A DNA stretch of 64,000 bases from Phellopilus nigrolimitatus (lineage: Eukaryota; Basidiomycota; Agaricomycetes; Hymenochaetales; Hymenochaetaceae): assembly GCA_021029095.1 (NCBI GenBank), contig JAJOHG010000062.1, positions 1-64,000 of the forward strand, given 5' to 3'. Under the pieces are notes generated by a model. That model ran no database searches. It saw only the letters and a program-made list of their open reading frames with translations, and was not told the origin of the DNA. Every line of letters starts with the position of its first letter. Position 1 is the stretch's first letter. The position numbers and the translations under genes were made by a program. Below, piece by piece: positions 1-12,689 of the stretch.

Positions 1-21
1 GACGAGGCACAGTCGAACGAG

Positions 22-1999
22 ATGGAGGTCGACCAAGAGGTCGACCAGCGCGAGCTGGACCAACCGACACGGACTCCGAGGAAAGCCAGAGAACCTCCCA
101 TGCCAGAAGCCCGCAGCAGGCAAGCGGTGGGCGAAAGCTGGGAGGACTTTATGCGCCGACGAGAGCTCAAAAACGCCGAGCGCCTCGCGAGGGAGACGCC
201 TCTCGATCGAGAGAGGCGCGTTAACCGCGAACGCGAAGCGTCGAAGGGCGCTGCGCCAGGTAAAAAAGGAGGCGACGTCTTTCGGTGGCTAAAGGCGGGA
301 AAATACATGCTGAGGAAAAGGGTACCGAAGAAGCAGGTAGACGACATATGGGAAAGATATCGGTATCAACAAAGACGCTTCGACTCCTTCAGGAATGAGT
401 GGGACCTCTGTCGCCAATTCGCCCCGAACGCGCCACGCGACAAAGACGACTACGAACCGGGCGTGCAAGAGGACGCAAAGTGCAGCTCCGACTCGGAAGA
501 CGAAGACTTTGAACAGGAGAAGGACGACGATACGCCATACGTCGAAGACGTCGTCCCACCGGACGCACGGGAGATACCTGAACACGCTACTCGTACCTCT
601 GTCGATGTCGTGGAAGGAAACGCGGTCCCGGATTTCGAAGAAGACGTCAGACGCAAGCTCGAGAACGTCACGCAATCCGTCGCGTCGGAACTGCTTGCCA
701 ACGAATCCCTCGTACAGGTCATGCAGCATAGGTACGGATTCAGCTGGAACAACGTCCCGTACACCCTCGCGCATCAAATTCCTCTCCACAACGACGAGTA
801 CGAAACCCAGTGGAGGGAAAATTGGACTCTCAATAAGAGGGGCATGGGACACGCGGACTCTGAAGTGAATGCGACGGACGAGGAGATGAGACAGATGGAT
901 TGTCTCATCCTCGCTTTGTATTCTTGTCAAGGGAATGAGGCGGTCATACCAGCTCAAATATGGGACCTGAATGATGACAACCACAACCCTCTGCGCGCGA
1001 ACACGAATCCGAACTTTACCATCGAACTACACCAGCACGAAGAATACGACTGGGACCCGGACCACACTAAGCTCGCGAAGTCTAGCTTCGCAGTGTACGT
1101 GTTCATGCCCGCCACGCAAGGCGACAAACCTGTCACCGAGCAACGCAACTGGTTCCTCGCCCTTACGGATGCGACTACAGCCCTGGAATGTCTCAGACGC
1201 AGAGACGTAACCGACACGGAAAGCATGTGCGAAATGCTCGTCAAGAAGGGGGCCCGCTTCAACACCGTAACTGCGAATACGCCGTGGAACGAAAAGGAAC
1301 TACTGGTTGAGAAAGCGACGACAACTGACGACAACGCGGACGGACTGGGCTGGCGTCCGAAGGGCTACAAGCCTGACGGCCTAGACTACCTAGTCTATGA
1401 AAACAAAATTCGAGACTTCCTTATGGACAGTAGTCGAGCGAGGGCGGCGCTCATGAAAGGAGGCATAGTCTGGAGACTCGCTATGGAATTCATTCGAGAA
1501 GACGGACTCAAAAGCGTACTGGAAGGGCCATCGGACCGCGTCTCGCAAAGTATATTCTCAACGTGCAGGGGTAAGACCGCATCCGACAATGCGCCGGAAA
1601 GATTTGCTTGGTGGGATGACAGCCTCACTAACAAGGAGATGGATCTCATATGCGGCACGTATAAAATATATACAGGTAAGTACATCAAGAGGGATGCTTA
1701 GAAAAGTAAATGAACAAAATTTAGGCTACGGGGAGCAACATGCGACCATATCCTGGTGGCCCAAAGCCAACGTTTGGGAAACGAGCGGTCTGAACCTCGG
1801 ATATTGGACGCCTACGGCGGAGAAGTGGTTCTTAAGGCGGTTGACTCGACTTCGCAACGGCACAGAGCAAGCGACAGAGCGCGCGAAGGCTACGAAACCT
1901 TGGAAGAAATCCGTGAAGTATGACGGCCGAACGAAGGACCTCGTACAGTGTAACCGGTCCCTCGCGGAACGCTTCATCGAGACCTGGTTCGACCATTGA
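22..1999 (+). CDS. Lineage-expanded uncharacterised basidiomycete protein, two exons
   Basis: Two exons, 22-1675 and 1725-1999, joined by a 49-bp GT..AG intron, give 642 aa. The join is supported because the second exon continues in frame with a Trp-rich C-terminus (ISWWPKANVWETSGLNLGYW). The N-terminal third is charged and carries a block with the order ESWEDFMRRREL, RERRVNREREASKG, PGKKG and then RYQQRRFDSFRNEWDLC. I recognise this layout from a large, uncharacterised family repeated many times in Agaricomycete genomes. No catalytic motif, signal peptide or membrane segment is visible. An acidic stretch at about residues 145-200 looks disordered. The frame is open to the window edge, so the ATG at 22 may be internal and the gene 5'-partial. 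Function unknown; coding status is firm. Confidence 0.8.
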
Positions 2000-3101
2000 T
2001 ATTAACAATGTTTGGTATATACGACTTTATTTATGACATCGTGTATCGTCTACGCTGTGGACTATCGTACTGTACAAAATAATGATCAGATGCCCTTCGC
2101 GGTGTGCACCATCTATACTACTAATATGCAAAACCGTAGAATTACTTACGGCAAAATGAGAAACGTCAAGATCAAACCGGTTTACATAAAACAATAGCAA
2201 TTTGAAAAATCGATACAAATAAGATAGAAATGATGCGCGCAACCAAAACCAGCACGCGACTAGAATAGGGGAAAGGATTCAAACCTGTGTTTGCGTGGGT
2301 GGAAACAAGCGTCACGCAGGAAGCGATCAACGGAACGATTTTTCATGAAGTCTAGCTACAACATAAGCACAAAAAAATTATATACAAACGTAGCCTGGAC
2401 ATAGGCCATCCCAGCAGAGCAGAAAAAATCTCAACATGAGCAACAGGAAAAGAAAACGAGTGAAAATACGAAGCAGAAGGCTCGTGAGGATGAGTGTGAC
2501 ATGTGGCGGTGCCATGTGGCGATGTCGAGAGTCGATAGTAAGAAAATATTTTGTACACTTTTGTACACTCTTTTGTAATAGTGACCGTGACAAAATGCAC
2601 AGCCACTGCAATCGAAAACGAGGAAGTGGAAAGAGACGATCCTTTGCAGGAATCGTAATACAAGTCGCGCCGGTTGAACTCGGTGTGGTCTGAGATAGCC
2701 GCATCGATCAGTTTCAATCGTCGGTTACGCCTTAACCAAGGCAGTAGACATAGATCGATATTCATTCAGATGTACGAGGACGTATTCCTCAGTTCTCACC
2801 GGAGATTCTCTGTGTAGTAAACAGATAAAATAGCAAGAACACCAAGACTAAAAAGTTCTCAATGATCGAAACTTTACGTCGATCACCAACCCAACCTAAT
2901 AAAGAACGTCGATCATCGGCTGACGCAAGCCATGGCAGTCCGGAAGCATTTCAGAAAAAATAACTGTCATTTGAGCCCTTACATATATGTAACGAAAGCT
3001 ATGCTAAAACCCAGGACATAGAGCAGAAGGGACAAGACCTCATGCATAATGCCCATAGAATGTTTTTCAGTACCCTGACGGATTTCAAGCCATCTCTTCA
3101 T
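2000..3101. other. Intergenic stretch, nothing recognised
   Basis: This stretch lies between the 3' ends of two convergent genes. It is AT-richer than its surroundings and holds only short overlapping ORFs on both strands with no domain, splice pattern or repeat that I can support. It presumably contains both 3' UTRs. Confidence 0.5.
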
Positions 3102-4679
3102 TTACCCACGAGCTTTGAGTGCCGCAGCGGCCGATTCTTGTACAGTGTAGGCAGCGCTGGTTGGGTACACTGCAAATCCATCGTTGGGCGATGGACCAGT
3201 GGAGAGCTGAGAGCCGGCCTGCCAGATGAGGTCGCCTGTGAGGCCTGACGAAATGATTTCATTGTACCAGCCCGCGTAGATAGTTGCCTGGTTAGTTGTG
3301 ACGCCGAATTCCTCTGAATTTTTATTTAAGTTAAAGAAATGATTCGAAATGACTGATGCAAGCTTACCGAGCAGAACGGGCTTGTTGGCCGTTTTCTGTG
3401 CAGTAGCGTGGTCGGCGATCCACTGGAGACCCCATGCAGACTCGTTCGCGGTCTGGCCCCAGCTTTCCGGGTAGGAGTGGAGGGTTCCAAAGTCGAGCGT
3501 TTCGATAGCCTAGGTTGTTCACGAAGTTGATACCGACACCCGGGGCATAGGGGTACGTTGGCGGATTCGCCTCCTGGAACCAGCCTTCGTCGCCTATCGC
3601 GACCAAGTGGTTGCTGTCGATGGACTTGATATACGCACTGATCGTCGACGCCCATGCCTCGATTGTTGACCCGGTTGTATCGCACGCGCTCGACGCGCTC
3701 CCGGTCGAGCCTGAGCAGCGCGGCTCGTTAGCAAGCTCCCACGCCATAATCGTCGGCTCGTCCAAATAGCGGTTGACAAATTCACTGATGTAGTTCTCAT
3801 AGGCCGAGATAACCTTCGCATTCGTATAGAACGTATCATGCGTGCCGCCAGGGTTGAGCTGCGATACGTAGACGTCCATCCCGCCGTAGTCAGACCAGTT
3901 ATTCGTTAAAGTGACGATGAGCCGGATCCCATGCGACTTCGCAGACGCGACGACCGAGTCGAAGCGCGAGATGCCGTAGTCACCTGTGTTGAACGTCGCG
4001 ACGCCGTTCTGCCAGAGCTGGTAGTAAGCGCCGTAGTTCTGCACGGACGTCACATCGTTGAAGCCCCTTCACGTTCGCACTGAATTAGCACGTAGCGATT
4101 TAGGAAGAGAGTAGCAGGGACACTCACCATGTGCGCACAGTCGTGAGACCAGCGGCGGCGATGTCGTCGAACGCTGTGTCGATGTCAGCGTCGGTGTTTT
4201 GAGCCAACCAGTATGCGTTCGTTCCGGCGACGATATAGTCTTCGCCATTTACGGTGAACTTCTGGCCAGACGTCTTGACGAAGCCCGTCACGGTGGTCGG
4301 CGTCGTCGACGGCCCGCTCGAGGTCGTAGTAGGAGATATAGTTGAACTCGTGGTGGGAGCCGGCGCGGGGGAGCTACTCGCGGCACCCGGGAGACATTCT
4401 GTTCATTGAAAATATATTATACCAAAGCTCTTTTATAGACCGAGATATGGTCTCTTACGGGAGTAGTAGGGATTTGAGACTGTACAGACTGTTCCTGATA
4501 CACAGGTCGTCGCCCCAGTCCAGCCGATACCCTGCACGGAGACAAGAAAGCCATCAGCATGGCATACACCAATATGTTAAATACATGAGACCGCTCACCC
4601 CACATTGCCCCCACTCCGGAGATTGCGCAGAGACGAACGGAATGGCAGACAGCGTGGCCAGAATTCCGATGCGTTTCAT
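3102..4679 (-). CDS. Secreted CBM1-GH5 (subfamily 7-like) endo-beta-1,4-mannanase, one frameshift
   Basis: Five exons on the minus strand: 4679-4599, 4531-4459, 4398-4128, 4066-3368 and 3313-3102. They predict 444 aa once one surplus base is discounted. Order: an 18-residue signal peptide ending FVSA; a CBM1 cellulose-binding module ([16 protein letters not shown]); a Ser/Thr/Pro linker; and a GH5 mannanase domain. The acid/base Glu lies in [10 protein letters not shown] and the nucleophile Glu in LEEFGV, which is rebuilt across the last intron. The product would cleave beta-mannan in hemicellulose outside the cell. Near 3508-3514 one extra base shifts the frame between GINFVNNL and the conserved [16 protein letters not shown]. 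Removing it makes the total length a multiple of three. Either the copy is a young pseudogene or the base is a sequencing error. Family assignment is firm; integrity is not. Confidence 0.9.
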
Positions 4680-5608
4680 TTTTGACTTCTCTTACGGTGA
4701 CAACTTTTTGAGGCGGGGAAAGATGAAGTGGTGATGACAATGAACCTCACACAACGCGTTTTTATACTCTCCCGTGCTAGCAGTTCTAGTAGAGTATTTT
4801 TTTAATGCATTGGACGACAGCATGCCATCACCTTTCTTCCGAAGACTCACGATGCCTGGACCCTGAGCTGAACGTCGAACGTCGGACGAGCAGCGTATGC
4901 CGAAGCGGAACCGAGATCCTCTTTAAAAGCGCTTTGCTGGCTGTTGCTAGATCATAGACTTTGGCGTGACAAGAGCGCGATTTTCCCGAGGGTAGTACTG
5001 CGACAGCCAGCACGTCGGGGGGAAATGTTGACTTTCCAAAAATTCTCGAACGTGAGCAAAGCAGGATAAAGCCCGGTATATGCTCGGGCTGGATTTTTTC
5101 TGGGTCTGAAAAGCCAGCCATTGATTACGCAAACTCTCCAACGCCAGCGCAACGTCTATATTGTCGGTGAAGCTAGTTAAAAAAGATTCGGTAGACATTG
5201 TCGGAAGGGCGTACCTACGGAGTTACAACGCACCAAAGCCTTCTCGTGACCTGAAGGGAGAAAAAGCGTAAATTAAAATACGTCCGTTCTTACGCACCTA
5301 GGCCTTGTAGGATGCAGGGAGCACACGCAGCTGCAGTCCGAGGACCGCGACTATAAACGAATAAAAGGGGGTATTATATATTACTGCAAGATCCTGCGGT
5401 CCGTGCATGCGAGAGCGATACAGAAAAAGAAAGCTAGTACATAGCAGACACAAAAGCGTAAAAGGGAATGGGCGACAGAGAGCGAATGGCGCAGGATGGT
5501 AAATGAGTATAAAAAAGAGCGCGCCTCCAGCCTCTAGCCTCCCATAGGATGATATCGGCAGCATAGAGAGAAGTCCTCGTGTCGTAGCTGAAAGCAGCTG
5601 ATGGTCGA
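4680..5608. other. Intergenic: mannanase promoter side, weak ORFs
   Basis: This is the upstream region of the mannanase and the downstream region of the TVP38-like gene. Two overlapping minus-strand frames at 4828-5198 (83 and 97 codons, one starting ATG at 5198) have a mildly coding look, but no family, intron pattern or promoter supports them. They could be a decayed small gene. A TATA-like tatactc lies about 75 bp upstream of the mannanase start. Confidence 0.3.
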
Positions 5609-8290
5609 TCACGGCTGATAGTTCGGCGGAGGCAAGGTCGGGGCGGGTGTCGGTAGACGCTGCTCCAGGTCCACAGTCGTTCCTTGCACATGTGAGCCTC
5701 CTAATGGTGTCTGTCCCTGTGGTCCAGCGCCATACTGGAGCAACTGTGCCATCGCTGACATAGGTGGCCCTGCCGGTGGCTGGTATGCGAACGCATATTG
5801 CGTCGGCGTCGCCAGCGGCGAGCGTGCAGGCGAGTGCGGCACCGATGAGGGACTAGAGAATGTATACGCATTCGCGCTTGCCGGCTGTTGCTGCTGCTGC
5901 TGCTGGAAGAGTAGTGGTGCTACATGCGCCGGCGCTGTCGCCGGCGTAGACTGGAACTGGAAAGACGGCGGAAACTGCGTGCTAGATGGCCCTGCGCTCT
6001 GTGGTGACGATGGCTGCTGGTGTTGGTACGCAGGCATTGTGGAGGGTGCGCCGTACTGTCGTTGAGATGATGACGGTGGAGGAGCTAAGGGTGGCGGAAC
6101 TGGACTCGCACTACTCCCCGGGAGATTTCCCAAATTCGAGAAAGGGTTATTCAACGACGTCTGTCTGTACTGCCGTTGCTGCTGCTGAGCGTACGGATTA
6201 TTTGCAGGCAAAGGCGCATTCGCGAATCCGCCCGAGAGCGGCGTGCCGGGATCGATCGACGGTAGGCGGTACGAATCTGGGCCCATATCCCACGCCACCG
6301 TGTCAGCGCTCTCCTGTCGCTGTGGGGCCGACCCGCGTACGGGCAAGGGCGAAGTGGAATGTGAAGAAGGGCCCGCAACCGGCGATGTCGCATACCGCGT
6401 CCCCGTCGTTGAGTACCCACCACCACCCTCGGTGCGGTACGTCGGGATGCGCGCGACGTCCGCGGCCGTACCTGTACGCTGCGGCGTCGGCGCATGCACG
6501 CTAGTGCTGAGACTATGGCGTGGGTCGCCAGCATGTCCAATAGCATTCCCCCGTGTGTCCCAGCGCTGGTGCAGGTCGCTCTCGCCCGGATTGAGCGGAA
6601 GGTCCGAGTCCGACTCGCGGGGGTTGAACGCGGTTACCGACGAGCCGCCCGAAGTCGCACGGTCGAGCTTCGCCTGGCGCGCCTTGCGACGACTGTAGAC
6701 GACGTCGACCTTAACTTTGTCCATCTTGTTGTAGATATACCTCATCGCCAGCCATGTAATGACAGCTCGTTATGGCGATAACGGAGTAAGAAATAATTTT
6801 GTCCTTCGTCGATTCCGTACCTAAGGTATGCACGTAAATTTGTCAATCACGCTGATCATGGAGTGGAAGTACAGTGAAACGCACCAGTGCCGCTCTCCTC
6901 GAGGACGACCCCAATGTATACGGTCACAAACTGCTTCGGAAGGGACAAGATCGCAGCGCAAGCAAAAGTTAGCACACCCATGCCGCACGTTGAAAAAACA
7001 GCAGTCGTGACTATTTCTGCTTCAGTACGACTTTGAAATATGGATGAATATAATGCATACAGTGTCCTGGAATCGCGCTATATCTTGCAATAAGCGCGAT
7101 TTTGAAACCGCCTTCCCTCACAATCTTCGCAAGGCAGGCATATTGAAGTTCTGTCCTTTCGAGTTTCTCGCCACGAGCTCGGCAGCAGTACTTAAATGCA
7201 CTTTAACATAAGCATGAGACTTTTTCTCCATCAAAGACACAAAACGGAAACGTACTAGAAGTTCCCGAGCTCGCCCACAAAAGTCCCAGCTGCGGTGATG
7301 CCAAACCCTGGCCATAGACCCCAGACGACGCCAGCTAGGATGGCAATAATTTCATGACCGAATAGCTTAGATACACGTCAGACATTGAGTAGCGCCCGTG
7401 CTCCCAAAAGAAATCGGCTCACTGGAGGAAATGATAAGACAAATAAAATGGCGATGGGAATAAGCCAGCCTGCAGGTAAACTGTAAAACGACGCAAGTCA
7501 GCATGTAAGTCCAAATAGTATGGCTTCAGACATAAAAATAGAGAAAAAGCATGAGAATATGAATACTGGAAAAACAAAGAAAAATAAAGCCAACGCGGTG
7601 AGTGGCGTCTCACGGATGGCAAGACGACCAATTATTGTATCGTAACACCCGTTCCCGCGGAGCGTTTGATGATGAAACAGCATAGGAATAGATCCGCGAG
7701 GAACCCCGATATTGCATTGCAAATACGTCGGACGGAGGTAGAGGGCAGAAAATAATACGCACTCCCGAATCTTCAACGCTGTAGGCTTGAGCCAGGTTAC
7801 AATTTGTCGATCGTAGACACTGATGAGGACGACGATAATGAAAATGATGATGAAAATAACATAGTACCCTAGAGCAAAGGTTGGCAATGTTTGCATCAAA
7901 AAGCATTGGCGGAATGATGTATTGCGAGTACTCACATAACCACTCTCTTCGTATCCAAAAGCGCCAATTCTTCATTTTCTGCCAATCGATAAACCCCTTC
8001 CTGTTCAACAACGCGGCCTCTGAAGGAGAAGGCGAGGGTGTGCGCGTCGTGTATCGGTCCGAGACGGTGACTGTAACATCGTCATTCTTGTTCATACTCG
8101 GGTTCGGTGAGGGTATCTTGTAGAAGGACGGGTTGGACTGATTGTGTGGCGGAGGGTAATTTAAGTGCGCTCGGTCTGGAGTGGCTTGATACTGATATTG
8201 GCTGAAACCATCATGAGGCGCTGCTGCTAAACCGCGCTGGCCAGTCTGCCGGTATGAATCATGATTGCCGGGTTCGTACTGGCTTGCCAT
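5609..8290 (-). CDS. TVP38: TVP38-like Golgi membrane protein (VTT/SNARE-associated family) with long Q/P-rich tail
   Basis: Seven exons on the minus strand: 8290-7936, 7868-7763, 7480-7423, 7365-7256, 7200-7061, 7010-6885 and 6820-5609. All phases agree and predict about 701 aa after discounting one surplus base. The N-terminal ~115 residues are cytosolic and Ser/Pro-rich. Then come a hydrophobic helix (YYVIFIIIFIIVVLISVY), LPAGWLIPIAILFVLSFPP, and the conserved VTT core with GHEIIAILAGVVWGL, GTFVGELGNFYAFKYCCRAR and SAIPGHFTTAVFSTCGMG. A basic segment MRYIYNKMDKVK is typical of fungal Tvp38. Members sit in Golgi/endosomal membranes and belong to the DedA/VTT group linked to lipid scrambling. 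About 300 residues of Pro/Gln/Ser tail follow, with a seven-Gln run. Near 6767 one extra base breaks the frame just before WLAMRYIYNK. The second intron, 282 bp, is unusually long. Confidence 0.88.
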
Positions 8291-8873
8291 GAAATTGGGC
8301 AACGACTTGGCGGCGCGAGTATGCGAATATAACGACGAACGCCTGCGTACGGATCGTAAAGAACGGGAACGAGAGAACGGAGGAGCGAGAGACGGAAGAG
8401 GAGGACGTGGTGGTAAGAGTACAAGCGAGAGCGACAATGGCTGCGGCGGTTGACGCGCTCCGCGTTGCTCTCTTTGCTCTGGCGACGCTTTGTCACAGCC
8501 CAATCGTGGGAAATAAAATATGATTCGCTCACCTTGACTTATGTCTTCAACTTCAGCCTGCCTTTGCTTTTGCTTGATGTCTGCAACCGTCATGTCGACA
8601 ACTCCTTCTAAAGAGGACTTTGGAAATGGCCTCTTCAAACGATCTGTCTACTCGTACTTATCCTGCCCCGCCTTTTCCCCATTTCTGCAAGCGCGTGAGC
8701 TTGAAGCTGAATCGGGAGCGCGCGAATGTCCATAAAACGCGCGCGCACGACTGCCATCTCGAAATGAATTCAAAGCACAGCTCGTCTCTCAATCTCTTTC
8801 CATGCTATATCAAGCCCTGGTGCACAGCCAAATGCACCCACAGCTGAGACTGCCGGAGCTGCGTGCAGTGCTG
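8291..8873. other. Upstream region of the TVP38-like gene
   Basis: This holds the 5' flank and presumed promoter of the TVP38-like gene. A minus-strand ORF at 8540-8638 ends at a good donor (caag|gtgagc) and could be an extra 5' exon, but I found no convincing partner. Nothing else is supported. Confidence 0.3.
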
Positions 8874-10555
8874 CCCAATCGTCTTCCCGCGTTCTCCGAC
8901 GTATCAACTCTGATCTCTACGCTTTATCGCGATGCTCTTCGACTCGTTTTTTCCTTCTTGGACAAGCAACTCCTCCAGTGCAAAAGACACTGCCCGCTGT
9001 CAGAATCATGATGACCAGATGCATATTACTAGACGGGCCTGGCGGCGTTTCTACACCTGGTGAGAACTCCATAACTAGGCAGCGAATGATACGCATCCTT
9101 CTGTCTGTTCCTGATGCTGGTTGCAACGCCGCAACTTTTCTTAGAGCCTTTTTTGTCGTTCTTCAATATGACTATGGTTTGTCGCTATCTCGCATATTGC
9201 GCTTTGTAAGTGATTTTGATAGGACAGGGACGAGGGCGGTTATAGCTAATCGAACACCCTCATGAGCAGCTTGACTTGTTCGCGGCAATAAATGGTATGC
9301 ACCGCGGCCACAACACCAGGCGAGGCCTTCAACACCCGTGCTTCCTGTGATATTCTTCTACAGCTGCGGCTCGTTGTCTGTGGGTACGTCAGGTCGTTTA
9401 CTCATCTGCGGGAGATACGGTGCAGTGCGCACGGATCTCCTTCCGTTCGCGTAAAACGCTTAGCTAACGAATATCCTACAATTACTCTAGAAAGCTCGGA
9501 CTTGAACTACGCACCGCCTGTTTGTCTTTGTGTCAAACTGAAGCTATGGCTATCCTCGCATGATCGGCCGTCTTCTGCACCCTGGAACACTCTGCACTTT
9601 TTGAAGAATCGAACCAGTCACTTTCGACCGAGCGAACAGACCCCTGAAATAACAAGCAAAATACAGGTAAGGACTTACGCACAACTAGCTCCGAAATATT
9701 AAGTTTCTCACGTTTCGCGCTCGTCTTGTCTTCTCATCAGGATTCTCTGCGCACTATACCCGTGACCTTAAGACTACATATTAAATTGTTTATCGCGCTT
9801 CTACTCAAGCATCCTGTGCAAACCGCGCTCAACGCAATCAGCCATCGGGTTCCCTATTAGCCCGGATCGCCTTTACGATCTCATGGGAGGCACGAGGACT
9901 CTCCTGCGAGCTTGTGCACAAAGCCAGCCCGTTATCCGTCCTGATCGCGAAGAAATTTATGGATGAATGTGATATGAGGATGCAAGTCAGAAGTGTCATT
10001 GCAATGGCTTTGAGTCCACTGGCGTGTCCAATGGTCACTACAGGGCGCGGATACGTACGCATGGCAGGCGAACCAGAGGAAATATCGGTTTGTCGCAGAG
10101 AGAATCAAGATAGCGTCGACTTCGACTTGGATCGCGCTCGTATGTTAATCAAACCTCTCGCGAAGAACTCAACCGCCCTAGTCGCGCGAGCGCCGGAGAA
10201 TCGCGGGCGCACGAGATTTTGATCACTTCGATCGACCTTCGCCTGAAGCATCCACTGTCCTCTCGCGAAAATATACCGAATTCCCTCTTGCTTCATGTTG
10301 AAGTTTAGATTTGTTAATCTCAGTTTCCGGCTCTTGTATCAGCTTCAAGTACCCTCTCGCTACTGCTGCCTCTGTTTGCGAAGATACGCAACACCGTATG
10401 CCGACCATTGCAGCTCCTCATCCGAGCATTGCATTTATCGGGTCTCAATATGAAATGGCACCTTTAGCAGGCAGCAGAACTGGTTACCGGATCTGGGCGG
10501 GGTACTGTTCTTCTCGTTCACACACCACTATCTCTTTATCCTCCCTTCCTCCGCT
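8874..10555. other. Module spacer upstream of MBL-1
   Basis: No gene is supported here. The stretch matches 20299-21925 in copy B and parts of 31720-32480, and a piece around 9350-9570 recurs inverted at about 35780-36030. A conserved block includes ccgttcgcgtaaaacgc followed by agctaacgaatatcc. The last ~40 bp before MBL-1 are CT-rich, as is common at fungal transcription starts. Confidence 0.5.
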
Positions 10556-11556
10556 ATGTCTGCAGCTCGAAAGAAAACCGCCGCGTTCACAGCGGCGCGG
10601 CTGACTTCCACCGTGTTCAAGATCGTCGAGTATGACGACATCTACGAGGAGCATCCCTACATCTACGCAAAGCTCCTCCCGTCCGTGCTGCTTCTGATTG
10701 ATTCAGGCTGCGGGGGCGCGTCGAATGACCCGAACGTGGACGTCACAAGCTTGCGCGAATTTGTCGAGACTTGGCCTGTGGAGGATAACGACGATGCGCC
10801 GCTCAACGAGCACGGAAAGCGGAAATACGTCGTCGTGTGCACGCATTGCCATTACGACCACATCCGTGCGTTCATGCCCGTTCCTCGCCCAAATCCAAGT
10901 TCGATCTAACGCAGCATCCAGTTGCTCTCGAGCAGTTCGCCACCGACTCGCTCATCCTCGCCTCCTCCCACTCTCCGTCTTTCCTCTCCCCCACGAACCT
11001 GCCCAAAAACACGCAGTGCAAGCGCCTCGGCATCCCCGTCCCGCGCTACACGCCCGAGCTCGTCGCGCACGAGACGCTCATCTCCTTCGAGGGCGCGTCC
11101 ACGGGTCTGCGCGTGCTGCACACACCGGGCCACACGCCCGACGAGCTCGCGCTGTGGGACGCGGGCGAGCGCATGCTCTACGTCGGCGACACCGTGTACG
11201 AGTGGGAGCCGGTGCTGTTCCCGCCCGAGGGCGACCTCGTCGTGTGGTTCGCCAGCATGGACTACCTCGTCGACTTCGTGCGTGCTGCGAACCGGGAGCG
11301 CGAGGATACGGGCCGGTTTGTGAGGATCAATGCGGGGCACGACACGAGCATGGGGGACGCGCTCGACGTGCTGCTTGCGGGCCGCGCGTTCGTCATGGAC
11401 GTGCTTACGGGAAAGGAGCGCGTGAAGAGGCGCAGCGAGGTGGATGGTGTGAGGCTTGTTTACTATGCGCAGAGAGATGGAAGGTTCAGTCTGCGTCTCC
11501 CGGAGGAGTTGGTTTGGGACGCTCGCGACGAAATGAAGATCCCCCGTGTCGTGTGA
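10556..11556 (+). CDS. Metallo-beta-lactamase-fold hydrolase, intact copy (MBL-1)
   Basis: Two exons, 10556-10865 and 10922-11556, with a 56-bp intron give 314 aa. The splice joins CTHCHYDHI to LALEQFATDSLILASS in frame. The full metal-ligand set of the superfamily is present: HCHYDH (HxHxDH) at about residues 97-102, a His in LHTPGHTPDE, an Asp in YVGDTVYEW and a His in INAGHD. No signal peptide or membrane segment is seen, so it is probably cytosolic. MBL-fold enzymes include lactonases, thioesterases, glyoxalases and nucleases, and the sequence alone does not fix the substrate. It lies 1.4 kb upstream of NLR-1 in the same orientation, and the pair was duplicated together. It is the only intact member of at least seven related sequences in this window. 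Confidence 0.85.
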
Positions 11557-12689
11557 TGATAAGGAGTTCGGTGCGTCGTTTTTCGTTTCTAAAAGCCGTT
11601 GTAGTGCGCCGATGGTGGGTATTGATTTGCTTGGGAACTAGGATGCGTCCACTCAGGGCCATACAGCTACCGTTGATTCCTTGCATGAAAATGAGGCTTT
11701 TGGCAGAAGTCGTCACCAATTGGTTGAATACAAATATACCTCGTATGTTCCATTTCGTGCCTTCCGATCTCGCTCAAGTTCGAGAAAAGCGGCCGTGAGA
11801 AAACAGAAAGCGTATACGCTACTGGCTGGGTAGGAGACAATGGGACGGTCCTGTTTTGAGTGAAGCGTGCGCCACTGTCTGCTCTGGGGCCCTCTACATT
11901 CGACTCTCGAGCCAATTTCTCACATGCGCGTCCTCCTGTCTCGCCGAGAAAATTATTGATCGCGCCGCGCATTTTCTACATGTACAGTCTTCTCCAGGGT
12001 CGACGCGGGCTGTGATTCTTAAACATCCTATTGTAATGCACGCTAGCGACTATGAAACCGACCGGCCGGCCATTTCTCTTGTCCAATTATGATAGTCTGA
12101 TGCTGCCATGGTGTTGCACTTTATTATATTGACGCGTGCTTCGTTTGTGCAACTACAGAGCTGGCTAGACTTTGGTACGCTCGCATTTTCTGGCAGCAAA
12201 CTTTTGAATCATGCTTATTTCAAAGGTAGTTTGGTGAATTACAGGCATACCTTCGCTCGGCGATAGCGCATGAAAGGGATCAGCGAGAAGGCGAGTTACG
12301 TCCGAACGGACGGGCTAACAAGTTTGACGACGCTCAAGCAGCCTTCAACCTGTGTGCCTGTGTGGTGTGCACTGCGTGCACGGTTCGGCGAAGTACGGGA
12401 ATATGATCGTAGGCCTTTGCAAGAATAACGAATTCCCCTCGCATTGCTCGTCGCCAGCGTTGCATCTATAGAAGACCGCCCAACGCCAATTACAGTTTTC
12501 CACTCGTTTCTTCCGCTGCCCCTCCAAGAACCGCCTCTATTTCCTCGCGGCTCACTTTGAGACTAATCGACCCGAGGGCGGGAATGCGCACGCGTATCTT
12601 ATACTGGAAACGAATGGGGTGCGGAAGGTCGAGACGAGGTGCCGCTACAGTTCTAGTGCTGGTGACTACGAGCTTCATGTCAAGGGAGA
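11557..12689. other. Spacer between MBL-1 and NLR-1
   Basis: No gene is supported. The spacer is conserved with 22926-24030 in copy B at lower identity than the exons, which shows it moved with the module. It includes the MBL 3' UTR. Confidence 0.5.

Noticed and set aside
289..984. 231-codon minus-strand ORF
   Set aside because: It is antisense to the first gene, which has a coherent family match and a spliced C-terminus. The antisense frame has no recognisable content.
7481..7762. An extra exon inside the long TVP38 intron
   Set aside because: The flanking exons join directly to give the conserved order ...KIRDLPAGWLIP, leaving no missing segment to place there.
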